Part shown: piece after piece, positions 35,320 to 44,773 of the stretch
How the letters are laid out: each line of letters starts with the position of its first letter
Numbering within the stretch: the first letter of the stretch is position 1
Assembly: GCA_000513555.1 (NCBI GenBank)
Contig: ALYD01000007.1
Location: 46,332-110,331, forward strand
DNA from: Lachnospiraceae bacterium JC7
GTDB lineage: Bacteria; Bacillota; Clostridia; Lachnospirales; Lachnospiraceae
Direction of reading: 5' to 3'
DNA length: 64,000 bases
Notes under the pieces: model-generated
What the model was told of the DNA's origin: nothing
What the model saw: only the letters and a program-made list of their open reading frames with translations
The model's database searches: none
Program-made: the position numbers and the translations under genes

Positions 35320-36474
35320 TTATCTGTAGCCTGCTGCCTTTACCGGCTTAATGCTTTCCTTTGAATTTTTGTCTCCGTATCTGTAGTACTTGTTGAGCAT
35401 GATGAGATATGTGGTTCCATCCTTGAATTCCGAGTAGAATATGGTGGATGCGCACTGGATATCATAGTAGTCATTAGACAGTCTCATGAAATTTTCCGAG
35501 AAATGCTTTTCTGTAGGATATAACTTGGTGCTTGCGTAATCTACAGCATCTACGTCACCATAGAAATATCTGAAATCATCAAACATACTGGAATCGGAAA
35601 TTTCAGCTACGAACTCTTCGTCACTTCCCATAAAATCCTGGTAGTCTTCTGTTACATTTCTTACAGTGGCATATGCTTCGTCACCATCGTAAACATACAG
35701 GAATCCGTCTCCGTAATCGGCATAGTAATCATCCGGGTATTTCAACAGACAGCCCAGATTTTTGGATCTGATCTTCCATATGCTGTCTCCGTCATATGCA
35801 AAATCAGCATCACTGCCGGATTTTTTGTAGGCTCTGGTTGTTTTATCTCCCGAAGAATCAGAATTAAGTTCAGCTTCAGTAATGTATGGAGTAAGGAGAT
35901 CGCCTTCATCATCCACTAAGCGTACCTTGCTGGAGATCTGCATAGTCTGAGGCTTCTTACCGGTTTCAGTCAGTTCTATGGTTGTTCCGTCAACCTTGAA
36001 GGAACCGTCGGATGTCACATCATCGGTGCTGATATCATGAATCTCATATTTTCCGTTATCATATAAGACAAGGTACATATTATCGTATTTATCATACTTC
36101 CAGCTGCCGGCTATGTCCTTTGCGGTATAACTGAGTTTCTCACCGGATTCAATGGCTCTTACGATAGTGCTGTCAGGGTCAAGTTCTCTTTTGTCAGTGC
36201 TGTTTTCTGTGGTGTCAATGTCTCCGGCCTGATCGACTGCGTCCTCCTTCAGAGTATCCTTTGTAAGCTCCTTTGCCAGATCTTCCTTCTTGGACGAGGA
36301 CTGTTCCTCTGTCTTTTCTTCTGTTTCAGCAGCTTTTGTCTCTGCTTCTGTTCCGGCAGTAGTCTCTTCCCTGGTCTGTGCTACCGGAACATCGATAGAG
36401 CCGCATGCTGAAATATTGACAGCAGCAATAACACCCAGCATACTGAACAACATTGGTTTAAAACATTTCTTCAT
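35320..36474 (-). CDS. Lipoprotein of unknown function with lipocalin-like central domain
   Basis: Membrane-anchored protein of 384 residues. The lipobox ISAC places the modified Cys at 24; residues 25-105 are an acidic Glu/Thr/Lys linker. A beta-rich domain follows (IAGSWKYDKYDNMYLVLYD and GSFKVDGTTIELTE), resembling the small lipocalin-like domains often found in Lachnospiraceae lipoproteins. A second domain holds many Tyr and Asp residues (DDYYADYGDGFLYVYD). GGAGG precedes the ATG. Separated from its neighbours by terminators. No function can be assigned. Confidence 0.72.
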   Translation of the reverse strand: MKKCFKPMLFSMLGVIAAVNISACGSIDVPVAQTREETTAGTEAETKAAETEEKTEEQSSSKKEDLAKELTKDTLKEDAVDQAGDIDTTENSTDKRELDPDSTIVRAIESGEKLSYTAKDIAGSWKYDKYDNMYLVLYDNGKYEIHDISTDDVTSDGSFKVDGTTIELTETGKKPQTMQISSKVRLVDDEGDLLTPYITEAELNSDSSGDKTTRAYKKSGSDADFAYDGDSIWKIRSKNLGCLLKYPDDYYADYGDGFLYVYDGDEAYATVRNVTEDYQDFMGSDEEFVAEISDSSMFDDFRYFYGDVDAVDYASTKLYPTEKHFSENFMRLSNDYYDIQCASTIFYSEFKDGTTYLIMLNKYYRYGDKNSKESIKPVKAAGYR

Positions 36475-36537
36475 TACTTCCTCCTCTTTTAAATTAAGTT
36501 GCTTTATTTTCTACAGCTGTCATTTTTGAAACGGTTA

Positions 36538-36587
36538 TTCCTGTTTCCGGAGCCGGTATAATTATCCTTGATATCCGGCAACAGGAA
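36538..36587. terminator. Inverted repeat after the clostripain-like gene
   Basis: Stem TTCCTGTT-CCGG (36538-36550) pairs with 36575-36587, one mismatch, 53 bp after the stop codon. No T tract follows, so terminator function is uncertain. Confidence 0.4.
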
Positions 36588-36639
36588 CTCAGTCTATCCG
36601 TTTTTCGGTATATGACACCTGAATAAGGTTTGAAATATA

Positions 36640-38769
36640 TCAGGAACCTGCGGGCAGCCAGTCCGTGTAATAGGTGTTCTTATAAACATCCTCCAGAAGA
36701 AAGCGAATAATGGTCGTTGGTTCATCCATAAGAAGATATCCGACTTTTAAGCCTTCTTCAGGGACAGTGACCCTGTCTCCCATCTGACACGGTTTACTGT
36801 CGGTACTGCCATATTCATGTAAGAATGATACATAGTCCAGTGTGTCTCCAGCCTTAAGCTGCTTGAGGTTTCGTATTCCGTCACCACCTTCTTCTTCCAT
36901 TTCTTCCACTATCCAGTATCCCTGAACTGTAGCCCAGCCTTCACCCTGTTCCGGCTGAATAAATTCTACTCTGATCCATATATAGTCTTTATCGTTAAGA
37001 ATGGCGGGAACATAGCCGTATTCATATGCACTTCCGTCCGTTCTCATTCCGAGATCCTGCATGTAAAACGGTACAAAAACATCATCCAGAGTTACCCAGC
37101 TATTGTCATAGTTTGCAGTTATGCTATCGTCGTCCTTGTCATCACCCCATATATTTACACCCATTTCCATATAGCCTTCACCGGTATCCAGCCAGACCTC
37201 CAGACCGCAGTAGGTCATCTTATCCAGTTGTTCGGGAGTGATATCTATAACATATTTTCCATCCACCTCCCGGTAAGGGAGCTTTTCGGGGAGCCCCAGG
37301 TCTGTATCCTGTTCATAGAGTCTTGCCATTTCCTGGCGATACCACTTCTTTTTGCTAAAACCGCTTCCTGATCTGGTTTTATCATCGGACTGAGCCATGA
37401 TGGTACAGAAACCTGATAGACTTTTGGTATAGACCGGATCAAATTTCAATGTATCAAAAAGTCCCAGCATCTGATCATACTTCTCCAGATTTCGGTCAGG
37501 ATAGTACATGGCCATTCCGTTGGCACCCTTCATATTTGTCTTAAAATAAACTACCGCATCTGATACTGCTTTCTTTAGATCCTCCTTTCCTGTAACGAGA
37601 GATCTTTCAGCAAAATCTATGATGTCCACCTGCTCATAATTTCCGTCCCCGAAGCTTCTGGCATCGCTTCGTGCCTTGGAAATAGTTGCGTACTTCTTTT
37701 GTTCCATAGCTGTATCCGCATTTGAAGCAAAGTCGATAAGTGCATCATAGACCTTTCCGACCTGTTTGAGATCGATCAGAGAAAGTGTATATATGTCATT
37801 GCTTTTTTCATTGGATGAAGCAAAGTCGTCCACTATCTGCCGTCCGAGCTTTTCGGGAGAAAGCCCGGGATCTTCAAGGAGCATTTTTACCCAGTTTGTG
37901 TAGTACCATCCTTTTCCCGGCTCCATTTCCTCTGAAGCGATCAGGTAATCGGCGAAAGGAGCCAGCATGCAGGCGGTCTCCACCGTTCCCATGAGACAGG
38001 CATCGAATCCAACGAAGTCAAAATGCCGGTCCACAGCTTCGAAGGCTTTTTTCAGCTGCTGAAGACGCATCATATAACCTGAAAACTGTTCATCCGCTCC
38101 GAATCCGAGAATAGAACCTCCGCCATGATTCCATAGGATCAGGTCATAATGGTCCGCGGGATATGCATTGACACCCCAGTTCATAAAATCTGCCAATGTC
38201 TCCGGCTTTGACATATTGGAGAGTTCCAGCTCATCCTTCAGACTTAGTTCATGGGCTCCGACTTCGAAACGCTGGATCTTATCAGGATCTATATCGAAAT
38301 CACCCCCCCATTTTTTACAGCCTCCGGTCTCCAGCAGTATCTTTACTCCAGACTCACTGCTGCCGGACTCTTTGATCGCATCCCCGATCTCATGAAGATC
38401 CTCGGTTCCGAGACTGTTCTCGGATTCCAGATTGGAACCCACCATGTAGATAAGAACAACAGTATCCAGATGTCCGTCGTAGACCTTTATTTCGCGATCA
38501 GAAAGAGTCAGCTTGGAGTCGGTTGTATCTTCACTGCTGCCCTTTTTTCCGGAAAGCCCCCTTTTGGCATCTTCATCACTATCGGTTTCAGCGCTAGTCT
38601 CCTGAACCGTGGACTCCGTTTTCGTTTCCTGTTCAGTGGATGGCTGTGAAACCTGATTATTATCTGACTGACCGCAAGCTGACAGAAGGAGAATGATGAA
38701 AATAGCAAGGAAGTAGGATGCTTTTGTCTTCATATGCATAAATCCCGAAGTACCGATCTGTCTTAACAT
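36640..38769 (-). CDS. Clostripain-related (C11) cysteine peptidase lipoprotein
   Basis: Surface lipoprotein of 709 residues. The start is set at 38769 because GGAGG lies 6 nt before this ATG; the lipobox LLSAC puts the modified Cys at 32. A Ser/Glu/Thr/Lys linker follows. The C11 peptidase domain begins VVLIYMVGSNLES and contains the catalytic His in LILWNHGGGS and Cys in GFDACLMGTVE, in the order of clostripain. About 250 C-terminal residues form a beta-rich region rich in Trp, Tyr and Asp, perhaps for substrate or wall binding. C11 enzymes cleave after Arg or Lys; the natural substrate here is unknown. Confidence 0.88.
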   Translation of the reverse strand: MLRQIGTSGFMHMKTKASYFLAIFIILLLSACGQSDNNQVSQPSTEQETKTESTVQETSAETDSDEDAKRGLSGKKGSSEDTTDSKLTLSDREIKVYDGHLDTVVLIYMVGSNLESENSLGTEDLHEIGDAIKESGSSESGVKILLETGGCKKWGGDFDIDPDKIQRFEVGAHELSLKDELELSNMSKPETLADFMNWGVNAYPADHYDLILWNHGGGSILGFGADEQFSGYMMRLQQLKKAFEAVDRHFDFVGFDACLMGTVETACMLAPFADYLIASEEMEPGKGWYYTNWVKMLLEDPGLSPEKLGRQIVDDFASSNEKSNDIYTLSLIDLKQVGKVYDALIDFASNADTAMEQKKYATISKARSDARSFGDGNYEQVDIIDFAERSLVTGKEDLKKAVSDAVVYFKTNMKGANGMAMYYPDRNLEKYDQMLGLFDTLKFDPVYTKSLSGFCTIMAQSDDKTRSGSGFSKKKWYRQEMARLYEQDTDLGLPEKLPYREVDGKYVIDITPEQLDKMTYCGLEVWLDTGEGYMEMGVNIWGDDKDDDSITANYDNSWVTLDDVFVPFYMQDLGMRTDGSAYEYGYVPAILNDKDYIWIRVEFIQPEQGEGWATVQGYWIVEEMEEEGGDGIRNLKQLKAGDTLDYVSFLHEYGSTDSKPCQMGDRVTVPEEGLKVGYLLMDEPTTIIRFLLEDVYKNTYYTDWLPAGS

Positions 38770-38971
38770 GTTATTCCTCCATGATCTCAAAATGCGGCTG
38801 ATTTACTACTAGAAGTATACTAGAACAAAATAATTTTCACATTATTATAATGATTGAAAATATTGTTTAGGGCCTTCCGTATCTTAATAATTCATAGAAT
38901 TTTTATTATCTGAGAGTCTTTTTATTAAAGAAGAAAACCGGAAAATCTGAAATAAGACAACTGTTGTTTCA

Positions 38972-39000
38972 TTGACGCTGTTTGCCATGGAGAATAAAAT
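38972..39000 (+). promoter_or_regulatory. Promoter of the REC-GGDEF-EAL gene
   Basis: TTGACG (38972-38977) and TAAAAT (38995-39000) are 17 nt apart, about 70 bp before the start codon. This is the main content of the 300-bp gap between 38770 and 39070, along with a short ACAACTGTTGT palindrome at 38958-38968. Confidence 0.6.
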
Positions 39001-39070
39001 TTAATTATTATGAAACTGTTGAAAGTATTCGATATAAACAATATATGACCTTTTTATGTGAGAGGTTTTT

Positions 39071-40756
39071 ATGGATAAATTTCGAATTACGAGCGGACTC
39101 AGGCGCCGCATTCTGGTTGTTGAAGATGAATTGATCAACAGAGAGATACTCGGTAATATACTGAGTCCTGTATATGAGACGGCCTTTGCCGAAAACGGGC
39201 AGGAGGCATGGCAGCTGCTGCATGATGAAGGGGATGGATTTTCACTTGTCCTTCTGGATCTTATCATGCCTTTGATGGATGGCTTCGAGCTGCTGAAAAA
39301 GATAAAAAATGATGATGCCTTAAAGTCGATTCCTGTCATTGTCATGACTTCCGAAAAGGAGGCCGAAGTACAGTGCATCAGAAACGGAGCCGTTGATTTC
39401 ATTAAAAAGCCCTATGATATGCCTGAAGTTATTCTGGCGAGATGTGAGCGGACCATTGAATTATATGAAGACAAAAGCATTATCCGCTCGGTTGAGAGAG
39501 ATTCACTTACAGGACTCTATTCGAAGGATATGTTTTTCGAATATGTTAAGCGTATAGATTCATACAATATGAGCCCTTCCATGGATGCCATAGTTTTGGA
39601 TATCGAACATTTCAGGCTTATTAATGAGATGTTCGGAAGAAAGGAAGGGGATAAGCTTCTCTCTTTTACGGCGGAGCTTATTCGTTCCGAGTATGAAGGT
39701 ACGGCTGCCATTGCCTGTCGTGCAGAGGGCGACACATTTTTTATCTATTGCGAGCATTCCGATGTAAGCATTGACATAGCCATGGCTGTCCAGACGAAGC
39801 TCGCTTCTGTTTCGGATGAAAAGAAAGTGAAGCTTCGTATCGGAATTTATGAAAACGTGGATAAGAACATAGATGCGGAGACCCGTTTCGACAGGGCCAA
39901 GCTTGCCTGTGACAGGATACGGGGGGACTATTCAAAAAGTTTTGCCTGCTACAGTGATGAACTGCATCAGAGATCCATATATCAGGAGCGGCTCATAAGT
40001 GACATAGATAAAGGTATAGCCAGAGAGGAATTTCAGGTCTTTTTTCAGCCGAAATATGATATTTCCGGTGATGTTCCGAGGATGAAAAGTGCAGAGGCTC
40101 TGATCAGATGGTTCCATCCGGAGCTTGGAAGAGTCTCCCCGGGAGATTTTATTCCCTTATTTGAGAATAACGGTTTGATAACCAGACTTGATAATTATGT
40201 CTGGAATAAAGTAGCCGCCTGTATTCGCGAATGGAAGGATCGATACGGCATAAGTATTCCTGTTTCTGTCAATGTCTCCAGAGTCGATATCTATGACCCT
40301 TCATTTGAGGATAAGCTTATGACACTGCTTAGGGATAACAGCTTAAGTACAGAGGATATACTGCTGGAGATCACCGAGTCTGCTTATTCTGAAAATGCGA
40401 AAAAGCTCATAGAAGTGACCACTTCTCTAAGAAAAAGAGGCTTCAAGATCGAGATGGATGATTTCGGGGCAGGCTACTCTTCTCTCCATATGCTGACGGA
40501 ACTTCCCATAGATGTCATAAAGATGGATATGAAGTTCGTTCAGAATCTGGAAAAGGATGAGAAAAGTGTACGACTCATAGAACTGATCATGGATATCGCC
40601 AGATTTCTTCAGGTTCCTGTGGTGGCGGAGGGAGTTGAGAATGAAGGACAGCTCTCCCGTCTGAAAGCTCTTGGCTGCACGATAATTCAGGGCTTCTATT
40701 TTTCAAAACCGGTTCCGGCGGACGAATTTATAGCGCTATGTGAGAAGCGGTCCTGA
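39071..40756 (+). CDS. Response regulator with degenerate GGDEF and intact EAL domain
   Basis: A 561-residue cytoplasmic c-di-GMP phosphodiesterase under phosphorelay control. The receiver domain (~12-125) has the phosphorylation Asp in LVLLDLIMPLMDG, the conserved Thr/Ser and Lys (FIKKPYD). A GGDEF-like domain (~150-300) has CRAEGDTFFI where GGDEF should be, so it is probably not a cyclase. The EAL domain (~315-560) keeps SAEALIRW, SVNVSR, EITES, MDDFGAGYSS, KMDMKF and VAEGVE. GAGAGG lies before the ATG. A single Hpt protein gene follows, which could supply its phosphoryl group. Confidence 0.92.
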   Translation: MDKFRITSGLRRRILVVEDELINREILGNILSPVYETAFAENGQEAWQLLHDEGDGFSLVLLDLIMPLMDGFELLKKIKNDDALKSIPVIVMTSEKEAEVQCIRNGAVDFIKKPYDMPEVILARCERTIELYEDKSIIRSVERDSLTGLYSKDMFFEYVKRIDSYNMSPSMDAIVLDIEHFRLINEMFGRKEGDKLLSFTAELIRSEYEGTAAIACRAEGDTFFIYCEHSDVSIDIAMAVQTKLASVSDEKKVKLRIGIYENVDKNIDAETRFDRAKLACDRIRGDYSKSFACYSDELHQRSIYQERLISDIDKGIAREEFQVFFQPKYDISGDVPRMKSAEALIRWFHPELGRVSPGDFIPLFENNGLITRLDNYVWNKVAACIREWKDRYGISIPVSVNVSRVDIYDPSFEDKLMTLLRDNSLSTEDILLEITESAYSENAKKLIEVTTSLRKRGFKIEMDDFGAGYSSLHMLTELPIDVIKMDMKFVQNLEKDEKSVRLIELIMDIARFLQVPVVAEGVENEGQLSRLKALGCTIIQGFYFSKPVPADEFIALCEKRS

Positions 40757-40819
40757 ATTGACTTTTGACACGTACATTATATTACTTGTTTTCTGAAATG
40801 GATCTTTTAGGAGGGAGAC

Positions 40820-41161
40820 ATGCTTACTATTGAAAAATTGAAAGAATACGGTGCAGATACCGATGAAGGCCTGAAACGATGTATGGGTAATGAAGCACTG
40901 TATCTCAGACTTGCGGCCATGGCGGATCAGCAGCCTGAGTTTCAGGAGTTAGAGTCCCTGATTAAAGATAATGATCTGAAGAGTGCTTTTCACGCTGCAC
41001 ATTCACTGAAGGGAGTTTTCGGGAATCTTGCCATTACACCGCTATATGACAGGCTATGTGAGATCACTGAGCTGTTGAGATCAGAGACTCCTGCGGACTA
41101 TGAGAGTCTGGTGATAGACATAATGAAGTTTAAAGATAAGTATTCTTCCATTTGTCAGTGA
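40820..41161 (+). CDS. Hpt-domain phosphotransfer protein
   Basis: A 113-residue all-helical protein with the phosphorylatable His in FHAAHSLKGVFGNL (about residue 54). It passes phosphoryl groups between receiver domains. GGAGG precedes the ATG and it follows the response regulator by 63 bp, likely in one transcript ending at the terminator at 41173. The partner kinase is not in the window. Confidence 0.88.
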   Translation: MLTIEKLKEYGADTDEGLKRCMGNEALYLRLAAMADQQPEFQELESLIKDNDLKSAFHAAHSLKGVFGNLAITPLYDRLCEITELLRSETPADYESLVIDIMKFKDKYSSICQ

Positions 41162-41172
41162 AGAACACAAAA

Positions 41173-41213
41173 AAAGCCATAGACCCTTGAGTTTCAAGGG
41201 TTTATGGCTTTTG
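41173..41213. terminator. Bidirectional terminator between Hpt and chemoreceptor genes
   Basis: A 19-bp stem (41173-41191 with 41195-41213) with A/T runs at both ends, between converging genes. Confidence 0.92.
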
Positions 41214-41223
41214 TATATTAGGA

Positions 41224-43353
41224 TCAGCCCTTCAGACGGAACTTTGAGATAAGGTGATTCATCTGACTTGCCTGATTGCTGAGCTCGTTAGATGCGGCTG
41301 CACTCTCTTCTGCTGTTGCGGAGTTTGTCTGTACGACAGCAGAGATCTGATCAAGACCTTCTGATACATTGGTTACAGCAGTTGACTGCTCATTCATGGC
41401 TACAGAAATGTCTTCGATAAGTGATGTTACCTGATCGGTGCTCTGTGCTGCACGGTTCAATGCCTCTGCTGTAGTCTTGGTGATCTCCTCACCTCTTGAA
41501 ACTGCATCCAGTGCATCCTGGATAAGTACAGCTGTAGACTTTGCTGCTTCTGCAGACTTCTGTGCAAGATTACCGACTTCATCGGCTACTACTGCAAAGC
41601 CCTTTCCGGCCTCGCCTGCTCTTGCAGCCTCGATGGCAGCATTAAGCGCAAGAATATTTGTCTGGAAAGCGATCTCATCGATAGTCTTGATGATATTGCC
41701 TATCTCTGTAGACTTCTCAGTGATGTCGGTCATGGCGAGTGTAAGTTCTTCCATACGCTTGTTAGACTCGAGAACAGCTGAACTGCTGTCACGGCATAAG
41801 CCGTTGGCGTTTGTAGTCTTCTCGGAAGTCATATGGATTCCGGCATTGATCTTGCTCATTTCATTTGTAAGTTCTTCTACAGAAGATGCCTGCTCGGTAG
41901 AACCCTGTGCCAGAGCCTGTGCTCCTGATGCAACCTGTCCTGAACTGCTTTCTACATTCTGTGAAGCCTCACGTATATCCAGCATTGTTGTATTGAGCTG
42001 CTCTGTGATGATATTCATTGACTGAAGCATCGGTGCAAACTCACCAACAAAGATATCTGTTTCATTATTTTCTATCTGAAGATTTCCGTTTGCCATTTCC
42101 TCAAGCTTATGATCGAGATTCTCGATGATCTGCTGGAAACGGGTGATCATATTGCGCATGCTGTTCACAAGATGACCGATCTCATCATTGAACTTGTAAT
42201 CCATTTCTGCCTTAAGTATACCGTTGGAGAGATCATCAGCGATTGAAGCCAGCTTCTCCAGAGGCATAAGTGATTTCTTAAGAAGGAATGATAAAAGTCC
42301 GAGGAGCATGATAAGTGCAAGGGCCTGGATGATGGACATAACTATCATAAGCTGATGGAGATCCTGCTTGAGCTCCTTTACTGTAACTGCAGTCTGTACC
42401 CACCATGTTTCGCTACCTACCTGTACAGGAGTATAGTAACGGCGTACACCTGTGTTCTCACGCATGAATGCCTGTCCTGCACTGAACATATTCTTATAGA
42501 ATTCTACGGAAGCTGCAGGAAGGAGGTCTGAGAACTGCTTTCCTTCAGAATCCTTGTTGTTTGAATAAATTACATACTGATCGCCTGTATCGAGCTCTAC
42601 AGTAAGGCTCTGATATGTATCTCTGTCTTCTATAAGCATTGAATCAAATATCTTGGTAGAGATATCAATGCAGACAACGCCGATGAATTTTCCATCTTTA
42701 ACGATAGGATATGAAGCAGGAATGATGGTATTTCCTGTTACATCGCTTGTGAACGGCTTACCGTAAATTACCTGATTTGTTTCTCCAGCTCTTACGAAAT
42801 AATCCATATCTTTGAACAGATCATAATCCAGTGTACCAACAGTAAGGTTCTTAAGATCCTCACGTGTTACGAATGGCTCATAATACTTGATGTCCTCGCA
42901 GAACATGTATGGATTGAAGAATACACCGGCACCCTCAATGTTCTCATTTGAATCAACGATTGCCCAAAGATCATTTTTGATAACAGTATCTTCGTCTGCA
43001 CGAATCTCTGTAAGATTTACTGAAGGCTCAATTATACTTGGGTAAAGCTTTTCTCCGGTGTCGTTCTTACTAACCATAGTAAGTACTGAATTAACCAGCG
43101 GTTTTGCCAGTACATCGTTTCTCTCTACAATGGAGCGAACCTCGCTGACATTCTTCGCACAGATATCCTGAATGCTGCGGCTGGTCATACGGTTCATGAC
43201 ATCTGTAAATAACAGATCAACTACGAGGTTGAGAACTATGAATGCAACGAGAGTGAAGGCACCGATCACTAAACTGAGACGCTTGTTCAAACGCATGTTT
43301 TTATACCAGTTGCCGGACTTCTTTTTGTTTCCTGATGGTTTTACTGACTTCAT
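41224..43353 (-). CDS. Methyl-accepting chemotaxis protein with dCache-type sensor
   Basis: Transmembrane receptor of 709 residues. The start is set at 43353 (MKSVKPSG) because AAAGGA lies 9 nt before it; the longer frame begins with a TTG lacking a ribosome site. First membrane helix ~27-50, extracellular double-Cache-like domain (~55-310) with [18 protein letters not shown], second helix ~325-350, HAMP, and the signalling hairpin [20 protein letters not shown] then [10 protein letters not shown]. It signals to CheA/CheW elsewhere in the genome. Chemotaxis sensing beside a c-di-GMP phosphodiesterase may reflect shared motility control. Ligand unknown. Confidence 0.92.
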   Translation of the reverse strand: MKSVKPSGNKKKSGNWYKNMRLNKRLSLVIGAFTLVAFIVLNLVVDLLFTDVMNRMTSRSIQDICAKNVSEVRSIVERNDVLAKPLVNSVLTMVSKNDTGEKLYPSIIEPSVNLTEIRADEDTVIKNDLWAIVDSNENIEGAGVFFNPYMFCEDIKYYEPFVTREDLKNLTVGTLDYDLFKDMDYFVRAGETNQVIYGKPFTSDVTGNTIIPASYPIVKDGKFIGVVCIDISTKIFDSMLIEDRDTYQSLTVELDTGDQYVIYSNNKDSEGKQFSDLLPAASVEFYKNMFSAGQAFMRENTGVRRYYTPVQVGSETWWVQTAVTVKELKQDLHQLMIVMSIIQALALIMLLGLLSFLLKKSLMPLEKLASIADDLSNGILKAEMDYKFNDEIGHLVNSMRNMITRFQQIIENLDHKLEEMANGNLQIENNETDIFVGEFAPMLQSMNIITEQLNTTMLDIREASQNVESSSGQVASGAQALAQGSTEQASSVEELTNEMSKINAGIHMTSEKTTNANGLCRDSSSAVLESNKRMEELTLAMTDITEKSTEIGNIIKTIDEIAFQTNILALNAAIEAARAGEAGKGFAVVADEVGNLAQKSAEAAKSTAVLIQDALDAVSRGEEITKTTAEALNRAAQSTDQVTSLIEDISVAMNEQSTAVTNVSEGLDQISAVVQTNSATAEESAAASNELSNQASQMNHLISKFRLKG

Positions 43354-43590
43354 AAAACAGAATCCTTTCTTTGAATTACGCACATTTCCTCTATGTGCAC
43401 CCGCCAAATGCTACTCTATATGTTCGTGACAGATACAGATTTTTCACTACTGATTTTTTATCATCTGTGTGTCACACAAAAAGCGATTTCAGAAGTATAA
43501 ACAAAATCTAAAAAAAATATAAGTGATTCTATAACTAAAATCGTTGTCTTATTATTCTTTTCTATTGTTCGTTTCCACTAATGCCAAATT

Positions 43591-43631
43591 AAAAAAACTC
43601 CATAACCCGTTATTTTAAGCGGGATATGGAG
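43591..43631 (-). terminator. Terminator of the amino-acid ABC transporter operon
   Basis: Stem CTCCATAACCCG (43598-43609) pairs with 43620-43631 with one mismatch; a seven-T run follows on the minus strand, 39 bp after the ATPase stop. Confidence 0.9.
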
Positions 43632-43669
43632 ATAATATACAAAACTGGGGCGCTTCATTAAATGACCCA

Positions 43670-44773
43670 TTACACCGGTGCGGCACCCCTTATCTCAAGT
43701 TTCAGCATATTGGGATACTTTGGATCCTCTTTTTTCTTATAGTCTGCATCTGTAACAATACCTTTTATCACTTTTACAGAAAGTTCATCGCCATTTTCCA
43801 AAACATCTAATGATTCTCCGTTATAGTTTACCGTGACAGCTGCAGTTTCTTCTGATTCCGAATACTCCACTACCAGATTTATGAAGGGCTTTTCAAGCTT
43901 CGGAAGCAGAAGCTGCTCTGTAAGTTCTTCTATGACCAGCTGTATCCGGCTTGAAAGCTTCGGAGCAATTCTGTTTTTATAACTGTACTCCTGCAGTTTA
44001 CTCATCATTCCACGGAAATCAAAATCATGACTTTCTACCATGAATTCAAAAACCTTCAGCTTTTGTACAAATCTTCGTGTCTTTTCCCGTTTTGGAGAGT
44101 CAAAAATTTCATCAGGAGTGCCGTCTTCGTAGATTTCACCTTCATCCATGTAAAATATACGGTTACTTATGGCTCTGGCAAAGGCCATTTCATGGGTCAC
44201 GATGATAAGTGTCTTTCCTGTCTTTGCAAGGTCTCGTATAACAGACTGAACTTCACCTACCATGGTTGGATCGAGGGCACTGGTTGGCTCATCAAACAGT
44301 ATGATATCCGGATCCATGGCAAGAGTTCTTGCTATGGCGATACGCTGCTTTTGTCCTCCGGATAATTCATCCGGATAATTCAATGCTTTTTCTGCAAGTC
44401 CCACCATCCTTAGAAGCTTCATTCCCTCATTATAAGCTTCCTGTTTTGATTTTCCGAGAAGTTCTACAGGTGAAAACATGATATTCTCGATAACTGTCAT
44501 ATGTCCGAAAAGGTTAAAAGACTGAAACACCATCCCCATCTTTTGCCTGATCTTATTAATATTACATTTAGGTGAAGTAATGTCCACGTCGTCTACCATT
44601 ATCTGTCCCGACGTCGGATTTTCCAGTAGATTTATACATCTTAACAGGGTACTCTTTCCTGTTCCGGAGGGACCTATTACGGAGATGACATCCCCATCGC
44701 GGATCTCCGCGCATACGTCTTTCAGAGGAACAGCATTTGGATATTCCTTTCTTAAATGCCTGATCTTAATCAT
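43670..44773 (-). CDS. Polar amino-acid ABC transporter ATPase with RsbW/HATPase-like C-terminal domain
   Basis: ATP-binding subunit of a GlnQ-type importer. Walker A GPSGTGKST, signature LSGGQKQRIA, Walker B IILFDEPTS and the switch His (VTHEMAFAR) are intact within residues 1-240, the usual full length. About 125 more residues follow. They contain LSSRIQLVIEELTEQLLLPK, INLVVEY, VTVNYNGESLDVLE and a final NMLKLEIRG, the order of elements of an RsbW-type anti-sigma/HATPase fold, though its Asn box is not evident. The start ATG overlaps the end of the upstream permease gene by 8 bp, so translation is coupled. The extra domain is inference. Confidence 0.88.
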   Translation of the reverse strand: MIKIRHLRKEYPNAVPLKDVCAEIRDGDVISVIGPSGTGKSTLLRCINLLENPTSGQIMVDDVDITSPKCNINKIRQKMGMVFQSFNLFGHMTVIENIMFSPVELLGKSKQEAYNEGMKLLRMVGLAEKALNYPDELSGGQKQRIAIARTLAMDPDIILFDEPTSALDPTMVGEVQSVIRDLAKTGKTLIIVTHEMAFARAISNRIFYMDEGEIYEDGTPDEIFDSPKREKTRRFVQKLKVFEFMVESHDFDFRGMMSKLQEYSYKNRIAPKLSSRIQLVIEELTEQLLLPKLEKPFINLVVEYSESEETAAVTVNYNGESLDVLENGDELSVKVIKGIVTDADYKKKEDPKYPNMLKLEIRGAAPV

